From: Litorilinea aerophila
GTDB taxonomy: Bacteria; Chloroflexota; Anaerolineae; Caldilineales; Caldilineaceae
Reading direction: 5' to 3'
Assembly: GCF_006569185.2 (NCBI RefSeq)
Contig: NZ_VIGC02000013.1
Span: 62,001 to 126,000 of the forward strand
DNA: 64,000 nucleotides
The translations under genes and the position numbers were made by a program. Under the pieces are notes generated by a model. The model was not told the origin of the DNA, searched no databases, and worked only from the letters and a program-made list of their open reading frames with translations. Of this stretch, positions 16,815 through 24,911 are shown one piece after another; within the stretch, counting starts at the first letter, position 1, and every line of letters begins with the position of its first letter.

Positions 16815-18116
16815 ATGCACATTCTCTACGTGGTTCCCTACGCGCCCAATCCCATCCGGGTGCGACCCTACCAACTGATTCGGGGGCTTTTGCGTCGCGG
16901 CCACGCGGTCACCGTAGCCACCCTGTGGAGCAGCCCAGAGGAGCGCCAGGACCTGGCTGTCCTGGACGCGTGGGGCGCCCGGGTGATGGCCGAGCCCCTG
17001 CCGCGGTGGCGTGCGGCCCTCAACCTGGTGCGGGCCCTGCCCGGTTCCAGGCCGCTGCAGGCCGCCTATTGCTGGCAGCCGGCCCTGGCCCGGCGCATCC
17101 GCCAGCTTTTGGACGCGGAATCCTTTGACGTGATCCACGTGGAGCATCTGCGTGGGGCAGCCTATGGCCTGGGGGCCCAGGCCCATCTGGCCGACCGGCC
17201 CGGATCGCCCCCGGTGGTGTGGGATAGCGTGGACTGCATCGCCTATCTCTTCGAGCAGGCAGCCCGCCACAGCCGGAGCATCCAGGGGCGGCTGATGACC
17301 CGGCTGGAGCTGGGACGTACCCGGCGCCATGAGGGGGCCCTGCTCCAGCGTTTTGACCGCACCCTGGTCACCTCAGCGGCGGATCAGGCGGCCCTGACGG
17401 CCCTGGCCCGGGAGGCCAACCCCCGGGGGATCATTCGTCCCCCGGCCATTGTGGCCAACGGCGTGGACCTGGCCCATTTTACCCCTGGCCTGCCGGATCA
17501 GCGGGCGCCGGCCAAGGTGGTCTTTAGCGGCAAGATGAGCTACCACGCCAACGTCACTGCCGCCCTTTTCCTGGTGCAAGAGATCATGCCCCGGGTCTGG
17601 GCCCGGCATCCCCATGTGCAGGTGCAGATTGTGGGGGCCCAGCCCACGGCCGCGGTGCGGGCGTTGGCCACGGGGGATCCTCGGGTGACGGTGACCGGCT
17701 GGGTGCCCGATCTCCGCCCCTATCTCCAGCAGGCGACCCTGGCCGTGGCGCCCGTCCTCTACAGCGCGGGCATCCAAAACAAGGTGCTGGAGGCCATGGC
17801 CTGTGCCACGCCGGTGGTGACCACGCCCCAGGCGGTAGCCGCGCTGCAGGTGGACCTGGCCGCGGAAGTGGCCGTAGCTCCGGATGCCGATGGCCTGGCC
17901 CAGGCAGTCGTCCAGTTGCTGGAGGACCCGGCCCGACGTCGGCAGCTTGGCCAGAACGGCCGGGCCTATGTGGAGCGTTGCCACTCTTGGACAGCGGCCG
18001 TCTCCCGGCTGGAGGTTATCTACCAGGAGAGCATGGCCCAGCCCAGGCCAATTTCGCCACGACCGGAAGGCCGCCAGTTTGCCGTAGGGGCAGCTCCCAG
18101 CCGCCCGATCTCGTAG
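16815..18116 (+). CDS. GT4-type glycosyltransferase
   Basis: GT-B glycosyltransferase of 433 aa. The N-terminus is MHILYVVPYAPNPIRVRPYQL. The donor-binding region at about residues 300-345 includes APVLYSAGIQNKVLEAMA, then TPVVTTPQ. The middle contains DVIHVEHLRGA near residue 110. The C-terminal approx. 20 residues are coded by a GTAGG-type hairpin repeat (18083-18116), so the natural C-terminus has apparently been extended or replaced by repeat DNA. It stands alone between a hairpin and a 330 bp repeat-filled gap. Sugar unknown. Confidence 0.85.
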   Translation: MHILYVVPYAPNPIRVRPYQLIRGLLRRGHAVTVATLWSSPEERQDLAVLDAWGARVMAEPLPRWRAALNLVRALPGSRPLQAAYCWQPALARRIRQLLDAESFDVIHVEHLRGAAYGLGAQAHLADRPGSPPVVWDSVDCIAYLFEQAARHSRSIQGRLMTRLELGRTRRHEGALLQRFDRTLVTSAADQAALTALAREANPRGIIRPPAIVANGVDLAHFTPGLPDQRAPAKVVFSGKMSYHANVTAALFLVQEIMPRVWARHPHVQVQIVGAQPTAAVRALATGDPRVTVTGWVPDLRPYLQQATLAVAPVLYSAGIQNKVLEAMACATPVVTTPQAVAALQVDLAAEVAVAPDADGLAQAVVQLLEDPARRRQLGQNGRAYVERCHSWTAAVSRLEVIYQESMAQPRPISPRPEGRQFAVGAAPSRPIS

Positions 18117-18450
18117 ACGGTAGGGGCGGGGCTTGCCCGGCCCGGTGTCGCCGGCCGCGAAAGGCCGTCGGTTGCCGTAGGGGCGGACCCCCGTGCCCGC
18201 CCGATGGTGCCGATTGCCCCCGGGCGGATGGAGGGACAGAAACGTAGGCGCAGCTACGAGCTGCGCCTACGACGGGGTGGCCATTTCCGTAGGGGCGGGG
18301 CTTGCCCGGCCCGGTGTCGCCGGCCGCGAAAGGGCCGTCGGTTGTCGTAGGGGCGGGCCGCCGTGCCCGCCCGATGGCGCCGGCCCGGGCAGCGGCGAAA
18401 AGGCGACGAATCGATGGTGATGTGCATTCTTTTTGGCAGGAGAGTCAGCA
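18117..18450. repeat. GTAGG hairpin repeats with an 88 bp direct duplication
   Basis: No gene. The block 18120-18207 recurs almost unchanged at 18289-18377, starting GTAGGGGCGGGGCTTGCCC and ending GCCCGCCCGATGG. Between the copies lies GTAGGCGCAGCTACGAGCTG with its complement, another hairpin of the same style. Similar modules occur at 52555, 58022 and, as single units, at 33177 and 46962. The ribosome site for the next gene (GGCAGGAGAG) is at 18435-18444. Confidence 0.8.
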
Positions 18451-19950
18451 ATGCAGGCAGGGAAGAGACAGGCCGTAGCAACCCGGACAGCCGAAGCGGC
18501 AGGCCGGCTGTCCATACTGGGACGCCAGATCAGCGTGGGGCGGCTTCTGGCCATGATCGCGCTGGTGGCGGTCCTGTTGCGGGTGGCTTCGGCCCTCTAC
18601 CAGGGGGATACGGTCAACGTCCTTCCCGGCGTCTTCGATGAGGTCTCCTACGATGGGCTGGCCCGCCGGGTGTTGGGCGGCCACGGCTTCACCTTTGCCC
18701 AGGACCACTGGCCGGCCACCAAGGCCGGGGAGCCTACGGCCCACTGGAGCTTCCTCTACACCCTCTACATTGCCGGGGTCTACGCCCTCTTCGGCGCCCA
18801 CCCCCTGGCCGCACGCCTGATCCAGGCGGTGCTGACCGGCCTGTTGCAGAGCTGGCTGGCCTGGCGGATCGGGCGCCGGGTCTTCGGGCAGGCGGCTGGC
18901 CTGATCGCGGCCGCCCTCAGTGCCGGCTACATCTACTTTTTCTACTACGCTGGCGCCCTGGTAACCGAGTCCTTTTACATGGTGGCCATCCTCTGGGCTC
19001 TGGACGCGGCCCTGCGCCTGGGCGACCGGCTGGCCGCCGGGTCGGATGCCCCGCGGCCCGGCGCGAACGCATGGCTCTGGCTGGAGCTGGGCGCAGCCGT
19101 GGCCGTGGCCGGGCTGTTGCGCCAGGTCTTCCTGCTCTTCGTCCCCTTCCTCTACCTGTGGCTGGCCTGGCGAGGCCTGGCCGGCTCGGGCGGCTGGAGA
19201 CGGCGGGCGTGGGCAGCGGCGCCGGGGCTGCTGGTGGGCTTCGTGCTGGCCACGGCTGTGGTGGTGGCGGCCATCGCTCCCTGGACCATCCGCAACGCAC
19301 GTGCCTTTGGCACCTTTGTCCCGCTGAACACCAACGCGGGCTACGCCTTCTACTGGGGCAACCATCCTGTCTACGGCACCCGGTTCCAGGGCATCCTGCC
19401 GGCGGATGGCCCCTCCTACGTGGATTTGCTGCCCCGGGAGCTGGCTTCCCTGAACGAGGCGGAGCTGGATCAGGCGCTATTGCGGCGGGGCATCGGCTTT
19501 GTGCTGGCCGACCCCTGGCGCTATGGGTTGCTCTCCCTCAGCCGGGCGCGGGAATACTTCAAATTCTGGCCCTCGGCTGAATCCAGCACCATCAGCAACC
19601 TCTCCCGGGTGGCTTCCTTTGGCCTGCTCCTGCCCTTCATGTTGGTGGGCCTGGCCCTGGCCGTGGGACGGCTCATCCGGCGGGATGATCCCCGGCAAGG
19701 CCCGGCGGTGCTGCTCCTGGGCCTTTTCATCGGGGTCTACACCGGCGTCCACTTGCTCACCTGGACTTTGATCCGCTATCGCCTGCCGGTGGACAGCGTC
19801 CTGCTCCTCTTTGCGGCCCTGACCCTGGTGGAGCTGGCTGCCCGGCGGGGGTGGCTGACAAACGCTGCCACAGCCGGGCCTGTTTCCCCTTCGGCTGTCT
19901 CCACTTCTTCTGTTTCTTCCTCTGTTTCGACCTTTGACAGCTATTTGTAA
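18451..19950 (+). CDS. GT39/ArnT-like membrane glycosyltransferase
   Basis: Polytopic membrane protein of 499 aa with about ten or more transmembrane segments. It is built like the ArnT/PMT (GT39 and RgtA/B) glycosyltransferases that use polyprenyl-phosphate sugars outside the membrane. The first extracytoplasmic loop carries the acidic pair in GVFDEVSYDGLARRVL (about residue 65), the expected catalytic Asp/Glu region. The middle has AAIAPWTIRNARAFGTFVPL, a loop typical of the family. I start at the ATG at 18451, which has GGCAGGAGAG 6 bases upstream, rather than the TTG at 18433. It may glycosylate the polysaccharide or an S-layer-like protein; the acceptor is unknown. Confidence 0.8.
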   Translation: MQAGKRQAVATRTAEAAGRLSILGRQISVGRLLAMIALVAVLLRVASALYQGDTVNVLPGVFDEVSYDGLARRVLGGHGFTFAQDHWPATKAGEPTAHWSFLYTLYIAGVYALFGAHPLAARLIQAVLTGLLQSWLAWRIGRRVFGQAAGLIAAALSAGYIYFFYYAGALVTESFYMVAILWALDAALRLGDRLAAGSDAPRPGANAWLWLELGAAVAVAGLLRQVFLLFVPFLYLWLAWRGLAGSGGWRRRAWAAAPGLLVGFVLATAVVVAAIAPWTIRNARAFGTFVPLNTNAGYAFYWGNHPVYGTRFQGILPADGPSYVDLLPRELASLNEAELDQALLRRGIGFVLADPWRYGLLSLSRAREYFKFWPSAESSTISNLSRVASFGLLLPFMLVGLALAVGRLIRRDDPRQGPAVLLLGLFIGVYTGVHLLTWTLIRYRLPVDSVLLLFAALTLVELAARRGWLTNAATAGPVSPSAVSTSSVSSSVSTFDSYL

Positions 19951-20275
19951 GCCCCAAGCCGGTCAAAATGTGCTAATGTATCCATGCCAGTATCTGGCTG
20001 GCTGAGTTCCTGACAGAACGCTCCATTCATTTGACTGTCAGGCCATGACCGTTGTACCCCCGATGGAGGTGGGATAGAGCCGTTCTGACAGGTCCCGCCC
20101 TCCTGGCGTCGCAGGTGACACCCCCCCATGGTACATCCAGTTGACGCCGCCGGATGAAGTAGCCGATCCGACGGCCGGGTGTCGCCTGTCCGCAGGCAGG
20201 GAGACGGTCTCCCAGGCTGTCAGACCACGGCGGGCGCGAGAAAGCCGTCGTTTATGTTGAGGGAAGCTCTCTACT
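19951..20275. promoter_or_regulatory. gap with four CTG(A/T)CAG sites
   Basis: No gene. The palindromic 7-mer CTGWCAG occurs four times in 214 bases: 20010-20016, 20035-20041, 20085-20091 and 20217-20223. The first two form an inverted pair (CCTGACAG and CTGTCAGG), and CCTGACAGAACG at 20009 is matched by CGTTCTGACAGG at 20081 with one mismatch. A TTGACGCC is at 20143. The sites lie ahead of the gene that starts polysaccharide synthesis, so they are candidate regulator sites; that is inference. Confidence 0.45.
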
Positions 20276-21781
20276 ATGACATTGCAGACTGAAACCGCTC
20301 GACTTGACGCGATTCATCAGGCCCCCTGGCTTTTGGAGAACCAGTCCAGCCACTACCGGCGCCTCTATCGTCTGGCCCTCCTGGTGGGGGACGGAGCCAT
20401 GTTGCTGTTGGCCTTTGCCCTGGCCTACTGGCTCCGCTTTCAGGTGGGCATCACCGTCTCACCCGAGGTGACACCGGTTCCCCAGCACTACATCCGCCTG
20501 GTCCTGATCTTGATTCCTTTGTGGCTGCCCCTGTTCTCGTTGCTGCGCCTGTACGACTTTCACTACCTGTTGGGCGGCACGGCGGAGTATGCCCAGGCCT
20601 TCAACGCCACCACCAGCGGCATGATGATCGTCATCCTGGCCAGCTTCGTGGATCCCAGCTTCCGCATCTCCCGGGCCTGGCTCCTCATGTCCTGGCTGCT
20701 GTCCACCGGCCTGATCTGCGGCAACCGCTTCCTCCTGCGCCGGCTGGCCTACGCCCAGTGGCGCCGGAGTCGCTTCCTGACGCCGACCCTCATCGTGGGC
20801 ACCAATCAGGAGGCCATGGCCCTGGCCGCCAAGCTGCGGGAAAGCGTCAACACGGGGCTGGCGGTCCTGGGCTTCGTCAGCACTGACGGCGACGACGAGG
20901 GGAGCATGCGGCTTTCTGCCCTGGACGGCCTGCCCGTGCTGGGCAACATGAATGCCCTGCCCCGGCTCATCCAGAACCACCACGTGGGGGAAATCGTGGT
21001 GGCCAGCACCGCCCTTTCTCGGGACCAGCTCACCGAGGTCTTCCGCTGTGTCACCGCCATGCCCCAGGTGGAGATCCGGCTCTCGTCGGGCCTCTACGAG
21101 ATCCTCACCACCGGCATGCGGGTCACCCGCAAGGGGGACGTCCCCTTGATGAGCCTGAACCGGCTGCGCCTGGATCCCCTGGAGAGTTTCCTGAAGGCGG
21201 CCCTGGACTACACCCTGATCTTCTTCAGCTTGCCGGTATTGGTCCCCCTCTTTGCGGTGGTGGCCGTGCTCATCAAGCTGGACTCGCCGGGGCCAGTCTT
21301 CTACCGCCGGCGGGTCCTGGGAGTGGGCGGCAAGGAATTCGACGCCTTCAAGTTTCGGACCATGGCCGTCAACGGCGACGAGATCCTGGCCCGCTATCCC
21401 CAGCTCCAGGCCGAGCTCCAGGCCACCCACAAGCTCAAGTATGACCCCCGGGTCACCCGGATGGGCCGCTGGCTGCGCCGCACCAGCCTGGACGAGCTGC
21501 CCCAGCTGATCAACGTCTTGCTGGGCCAGATGAGCCTGGTGGGCCCTCGCATGATCAGCCCGGAGGAGGCCGACGAGTACGGCCGCCTGAAGCTGAACCT
21601 GCTCACCGTCAAACCCGGCCTGACCGGCCTCTGGCAGGTCTCCGGCCGTTCGGACCTCTCCTACGAGGAGCGGGTGCGCCTGGACATGCAGTACATCCGG
21701 AACTACAGCATCTGGCTGGACCTGCAGATCCTCTTCGTCCAGACCATTCCGGTGGTGCTTCAGGGGCGTGGGGCGTATTGA
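20276..21781 (+). CDS. polyprenyl-phosphate sugar-1-phosphate transferase (EPS initiation)
   Basis: Initiating polyprenyl glycosylphosphotransferase of the WbaP/WcaJ type, 501 aa. It has four N-terminal transmembrane segments, a cytoplasmic Rossmann-like domain (about residues 150-280, with [17 protein letters not shown]), a fifth hydrophobic segment near 305-330, and the C-terminal catalytic domain. The latter shows [13 protein letters not shown], then FDAFKFRTM, then [17 protein letters not shown] and [15 protein letters not shown]. It transfers hexose-1-phosphate from a UDP sugar to undecaprenyl phosphate, the first membrane step of the repeat unit. It follows a regulatory-looking gap and probably heads the heptose-containing transcript. 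Confidence 0.92.
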   Translation: MTLQTETARLDAIHQAPWLLENQSSHYRRLYRLALLVGDGAMLLLAFALAYWLRFQVGITVSPEVTPVPQHYIRLVLILIPLWLPLFSLLRLYDFHYLLGGTAEYAQAFNATTSGMMIVILASFVDPSFRISRAWLLMSWLLSTGLICGNRFLLRRLAYAQWRRSRFLTPTLIVGTNQEAMALAAKLRESVNTGLAVLGFVSTDGDDEGSMRLSALDGLPVLGNMNALPRLIQNHHVGEIVVASTALSRDQLTEVFRCVTAMPQVEIRLSSGLYEILTTGMRVTRKGDVPLMSLNRLRLDPLESFLKAALDYTLIFFSLPVLVPLFAVVAVLIKLDSPGPVFYRRRVLGVGGKEFDAFKFRTMAVNGDEILARYPQLQAELQATHKLKYDPRVTRMGRWLRRTSLDELPQLINVLLGQMSLVGPRMISPEEADEYGRLKLNLLTVKPGLTGLWQVSGRSDLSYEERVRLDMQYIRNYSIWLDLQILFVQTIPVVLQGRGAY

Positions 21782-21875
21782 GTGGGAAGTCCGGAGTCCG
21801 AAGTCCGGAGTCAGTCCGGAGCGTGAAAGTTTACGGCCCGGCCTTGGGGCCGGTTATCCAGAAGATGGCCATGCT

Positions 21876-22625
21876 ATGACCAAAGCGTTGATCCTGGCCG
21901 CCGGCAAGGGCACCCGGCTCGGCCCGTTGACTGCCCGCCAGCCCAAGCCCATGTTGCCGGTCGGTGGCCGGCCCCTGTTGGCCCACACGGTGGCATGGCT
22001 GCGCCACCATGGCATCCGGGAGATCGCCATGAACCTCCACCACTGCCCGGAGGCCATCACCGGCTACTTCGGCCAGGGGGAAGGCCACGGCGTTCACCTG
22101 ACCTACTCCTACGAGGACACCCTGTGGGGCACCGCGGGCGCGGCCCGTCGCCTGGCGTCCTTCCTGGACACCACCTTCGTGGTGGTCTACGGCGACGTCT
22201 TCACCAACCTGGACCTCACCCGCCTGCTGGACGGGCACCGGGGGCGGGCCGAGCTGACCCTGGCCCTCTACCGGGTGCCCAACCCCGGCGAATGTGGCCT
22301 GGTGGAGACCGATCCCCAGGGCCGGGTGACCCGCTTCGTGGAGAAGCCCCCGCCGGACCAGATCTTCACCGACCTGGCCAACGGCGGCATCCTGGTCTGC
22401 GAACCGTCCATCCTGGACTGGATCCCGGCGGAGACGGTCTACGACTTCGGCCACGACCTCCTGCCGGCCCTGCTGGCGGCCGGGCGGCCTGTCTACGGCC
22501 AGCCCATTCGTCCCGACGAAGTGCTCATCGACATTGGCACCCCTGCCGGCTACAGGCGGGCCCAGGAGGCCTTCCCCGCCGTGCAGGACGCCCTGACCCG
22601 GGAAGGAGCAGCTCTGCTGCCATGA
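21876..22625 (+). CDS. hddC: heptose/hexose-1-phosphate nucleotidyltransferase
   Basis: Nucleotidyltransferase of 249 aa with the [15 protein letters not shown] loop at residues 5-19, then [12 protein letters not shown], the metal-site VVYGDVF near residue 108, and FVEKP. The family includes mannose-1-phosphate guanylyltransferases and HddC. Because the next three genes are HddA-, GmhA- and GmhB-like, I read it as the enzyme that makes the nucleotide-activated heptose, most likely GDP-D-glycero-alpha-D-manno-heptose. The base (GDP or other) is inferred from HddA context. I use the ATG at 21876 because the upstream frame to 21768 lies in repetitive non-coding-looking DNA. Its stop overlaps the next start by four bases (ATGA). 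Confidence 0.8.
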   Translation: MTKALILAAGKGTRLGPLTARQPKPMLPVGGRPLLAHTVAWLRHHGIREIAMNLHHCPEAITGYFGQGEGHGVHLTYSYEDTLWGTAGAARRLASFLDTTFVVVYGDVFTNLDLTRLLDGHRGRAELTLALYRVPNPGECGLVETDPQGRVTRFVEKPPPDQIFTDLANGGILVCEPSILDWIPAETVYDFGHDLLPALLAAGRPVYGQPIRPDEVLIDIGTPAGYRRAQEAFPAVQDALTREGAALLP

Positions 22626-23599
22626 TCATCACCCAGACGCCGTTACGTATCAGCTTCCTGGGCGGAGGAACCGACTTTCGGGAGTTTTTTCTGCGGGAAG
22701 GGGGCTGGGTACTCAGCTCCGCCATCGACAAATACATCTACGTTATCCTAAAAGAGCGCTACGACGACAAGATCCGGGTGGGCTACACCCGCACCGAACT
22801 GGTGGATCGGGTAGACGAGCTCCAACACGAACTGGTGCGGGAGTGCCTGCGCCTGACGGGCATCACCAGGCGGGTGGAGATCGCCACCATGGGGGACATC
22901 CCCTCCCAGGGCTCCGGCCTGGGGTCATCCAGCACCGTCACCGTGGGGCTGTTGAACGCCATGTACCACTATCTGGGCACGCCCCAGGATCAGGAGACCC
23001 TGGCCCGGCAGGCCTGCCAGGTGGAGATCGACGTCCTGGGCCATCCCATCGGCGTCCAGGATCAGTACATCGCTGCCTACGGCGGCCAGCGCTTCATCCG
23101 CTTCTGTGAAGACGGCACCGTCCACGTGGAGCCCCTGGGGCTGGAGCCGGAGCAGCTTCGGCGTCTGAACCAGAACCTGATGCTCTTCTTCACCGGCATG
23201 ACCCGGCGGGCCTCCAGCGTGCTCACGGAACAGGTGGCGCAGATGGGAGACCGGCTGGCGGTGTTGCGGGCTATGAAGGGGCTGGCCCTGCAGGCCCGGG
23301 ACGCGCTGCGGGCCGGCGAGTTCGACGAGTTGGGCCACCTCATGGACCAGGGGTGGACTTTGAAAAAGCAGTTGGCCAGCAAGATTAGCAACGGCGAGAT
23401 CGACGACCTCTACCAGACGGCCCGGCGGGCCGGCGCCCTGGGGGGGAAGATCACCGGCGCGGGCGGGGGCGGTTACCTGCTGCTCTATTGCCCCCGGGCC
23501 CGCCAGGACGATGTCCGGGCTGCCCTGCGCTGCCTGCCCGAGCTGCCGTTCCACCTGGAGCGGGATGGGTCGAAGGTCATTTTTAACATCCGCCGCTGA
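22622..23599 (+). CDS. hddA: GHMP kinase, D-glycero-D-manno-heptose 7-phosphate kinase
   Basis: GHMP-superfamily sugar kinase of 325 aa. Motif 1 is [14 protein letters not shown] at residues 5-18. The ATP loop is [18 protein letters not shown] near residue 98. Motif 3 is [17 protein letters not shown] near residue 275. This matches the HddA kinase that phosphorylates D-glycero-D-manno-heptose 7-phosphate at C1 to the alpha anomer. It starts on an ATGA overlap with the nucleotidyltransferase and is followed 29 bases later by gmhA. The full set argues strongly for heptose rather than fucose, although related kinases act on L-fucose. Confidence 0.85.
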   Translation: MIITQTPLRISFLGGGTDFREFFLREGGWVLSSAIDKYIYVILKERYDDKIRVGYTRTELVDRVDELQHELVRECLRLTGITRRVEIATMGDIPSQGSGLGSSSTVTVGLLNAMYHYLGTPQDQETLARQACQVEIDVLGHPIGVQDQYIAAYGGQRFIRFCEDGTVHVEPLGLEPEQLRRLNQNLMLFFTGMTRRASSVLTEQVAQMGDRLAVLRAMKGLALQARDALRAGEFDELGHLMDQGWTLKKQLASKISNGEIDDLYQTARRAGALGGKITGAGGGGYLLLYCPRARQDDVRAALRCLPELPFHLERDGSKVIFNIRR

Positions 23600-23628
23600 A
23601 TTTTCCAGTTCTGGAAGGAATTGCCACC

Positions 23629-24351
23629 ATGGACCAGTATCAATACCAGCAGTACGCCACCGAGATTGCCCTCACCCTGGATCTGCTCCCCTGGGAGACC
23701 ATCCACGAGATGGTGCAGGTGTTGCACCAGGCCCGCCTGGAGGGACGCCAGATCTTCGTCATGGGCAATGGCGGTAGTGCCAGTACTGCCACCCATATGG
23801 CGTGTGACCTTTCCAAGAATACCGCGGCTGCCGGCACCCCCCGCTTTCGGATCATGGCCCTGACCGACAATATGGCCCTCTTCTCGGCCCTGGCCAACGA
23901 CCTGGCCTACGAGGATGTCTTCGCCGAACAGCTGGCCAACTTCCTTCAGCCGGGCGACGTGGTGGTGGCCATCTCCACCAGCGGCAATTCGCCCAACGTC
24001 CTCAAGGCTGTGGAACTGGCCCGGACCTCCGGCGCTTTCACCATCGGCTGGACGGGCTACAACGGCGGCAAGCTGGCCCGGCTGGTGGACATGTCCATTG
24101 TGGTGCCCAACGACTGTGTGGAGCAGATCGAAGACATTCACATGATGCTGGAGCACATGGCGACCAAAGCCTTACGCCGGCTGGCCCAGCGGGACAGCGC
24201 GGCCCGTGCCTTCGTGTCGCCCGTGCTGACATCGGGCCTGCCGGAAGCCGTGGCTCCCAGGCCCAGCCGCAACGGCCACAGCCCGGCGGTGGTCCGGCCT
24301 GCTTTGGCGGACCTGCCCGTCGAGCCCGGAGACAGTGCCCGGCAGCCATGA
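23629..24351 (+). CDS. gmhA: sedoheptulose 7-phosphate isomerase
   Basis: SIS-domain isomerase of 240 aa. It converts sedoheptulose 7-phosphate to D-glycero-D-manno-heptose 7-phosphate, the first heptose step. The sugar-phosphate site is FVMGNGGSASTATHMACDL at about residues 44-62, and the second is VVAISTSGNSPNVLKAV near 113. The His in HMMLEHMATKA near residue 178 is in the usual place for catalysis. The last 50 residues after TKALRRLAQR are Pro/Arg-rich and look disordered; typical GmhA is about 195 aa, so this is an extension. It overlaps gmhB by four bases (ATGA). Confidence 0.9.
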   Translation: MDQYQYQQYATEIALTLDLLPWETIHEMVQVLHQARLEGRQIFVMGNGGSASTATHMACDLSKNTAAAGTPRFRIMALTDNMALFSALANDLAYEDVFAEQLANFLQPGDVVVAISTSGNSPNVLKAVELARTSGAFTIGWTGYNGGKLARLVDMSIVVPNDCVEQIEDIHMMLEHMATKALRRLAQRDSAARAFVSPVLTSGLPEAVAPRPSRNGHSPAVVRPALADLPVEPGDSARQP

Positions 24352-24911
24352 TCGCCGGCGTGTTTTTGGACCGGGATGGCGTCCTCAACCGGGAGCGCCC
24401 GGACTACGTGAAGGGTTGGGACGAATTTCAGTGGCTGCCCGGGGTGATGCCTGCCCTGGCCCGCCTGGCCAAACTGGGCTGCCCCATCGCCGTGCTCACC
24501 AACCAGTCCGCCATTGCCCGGGGCCTGGTGAGCACGGCCACGGTCGCGGCCATCCACCGGCGGATGCAGGCCGAGGTGGCCGCTGCGGGCGGACGCATCG
24601 ATGCCTTTTTCGTCTGCCCCCACCATCCGGACGACGGCTGCGACTGTCGCAAACCTAAACCGGGCCTCCTGCGCCAGGCCGCAGCCCATTTTCAGCTGGA
24701 CCTGGCCCAATGTGTGTTCATCGGGGATTCGATTACGGACGCCCAGGCGGCGTATGCGGTATACTGTGCATCTGTGCTGGTGCAATCGGGCCGGCAGGGG
24801 CCGAACCTCCCCTCCCTGTTGCCCCCTGCCCTGCAAGATGTCCCCATCGTGCCCGATCTGGCCGCCGCCGTTGCCTGGCTGTTTGATAAAGAGAGCGTTG
24901 CCATTGAATGA
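24348..24911 (+). CDS. gmhB: D-glycero-D-manno-heptose 1,7-bisphosphate 7-phosphatase
   Basis: HAD-superfamily IIIA phosphatase of 187 aa. The nucleophile motif is VFLDRDGVLNRE (Asp10 and Asp12 region), motif II is VLTNQSAIARG, and the CPHHPDDGCDCRKPKPG block carries the Cys/His zinc site characteristic of GmhB. The final Asp motif is FIGDSITDAQAA. It removes the C7 phosphate from heptose 1,7-bisphosphate before nucleotide activation. It is fused by short overlaps to gmhA upstream and to the beta-propeller gene downstream, so all of these are probably one message. Confidence 0.9.
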   Translation: MIAGVFLDRDGVLNRERPDYVKGWDEFQWLPGVMPALARLAKLGCPIAVLTNQSAIARGLVSTATVAAIHRRMQAEVAAAGGRIDAFFVCPHHPDDGCDCRKPKPGLLRQAAAHFQLDLAQCVFIGDSITDAQAAYAVYCASVLVQSGRQGPNLPSLLPPALQDVPIVPDLAAAVAWLFDKESVAIE

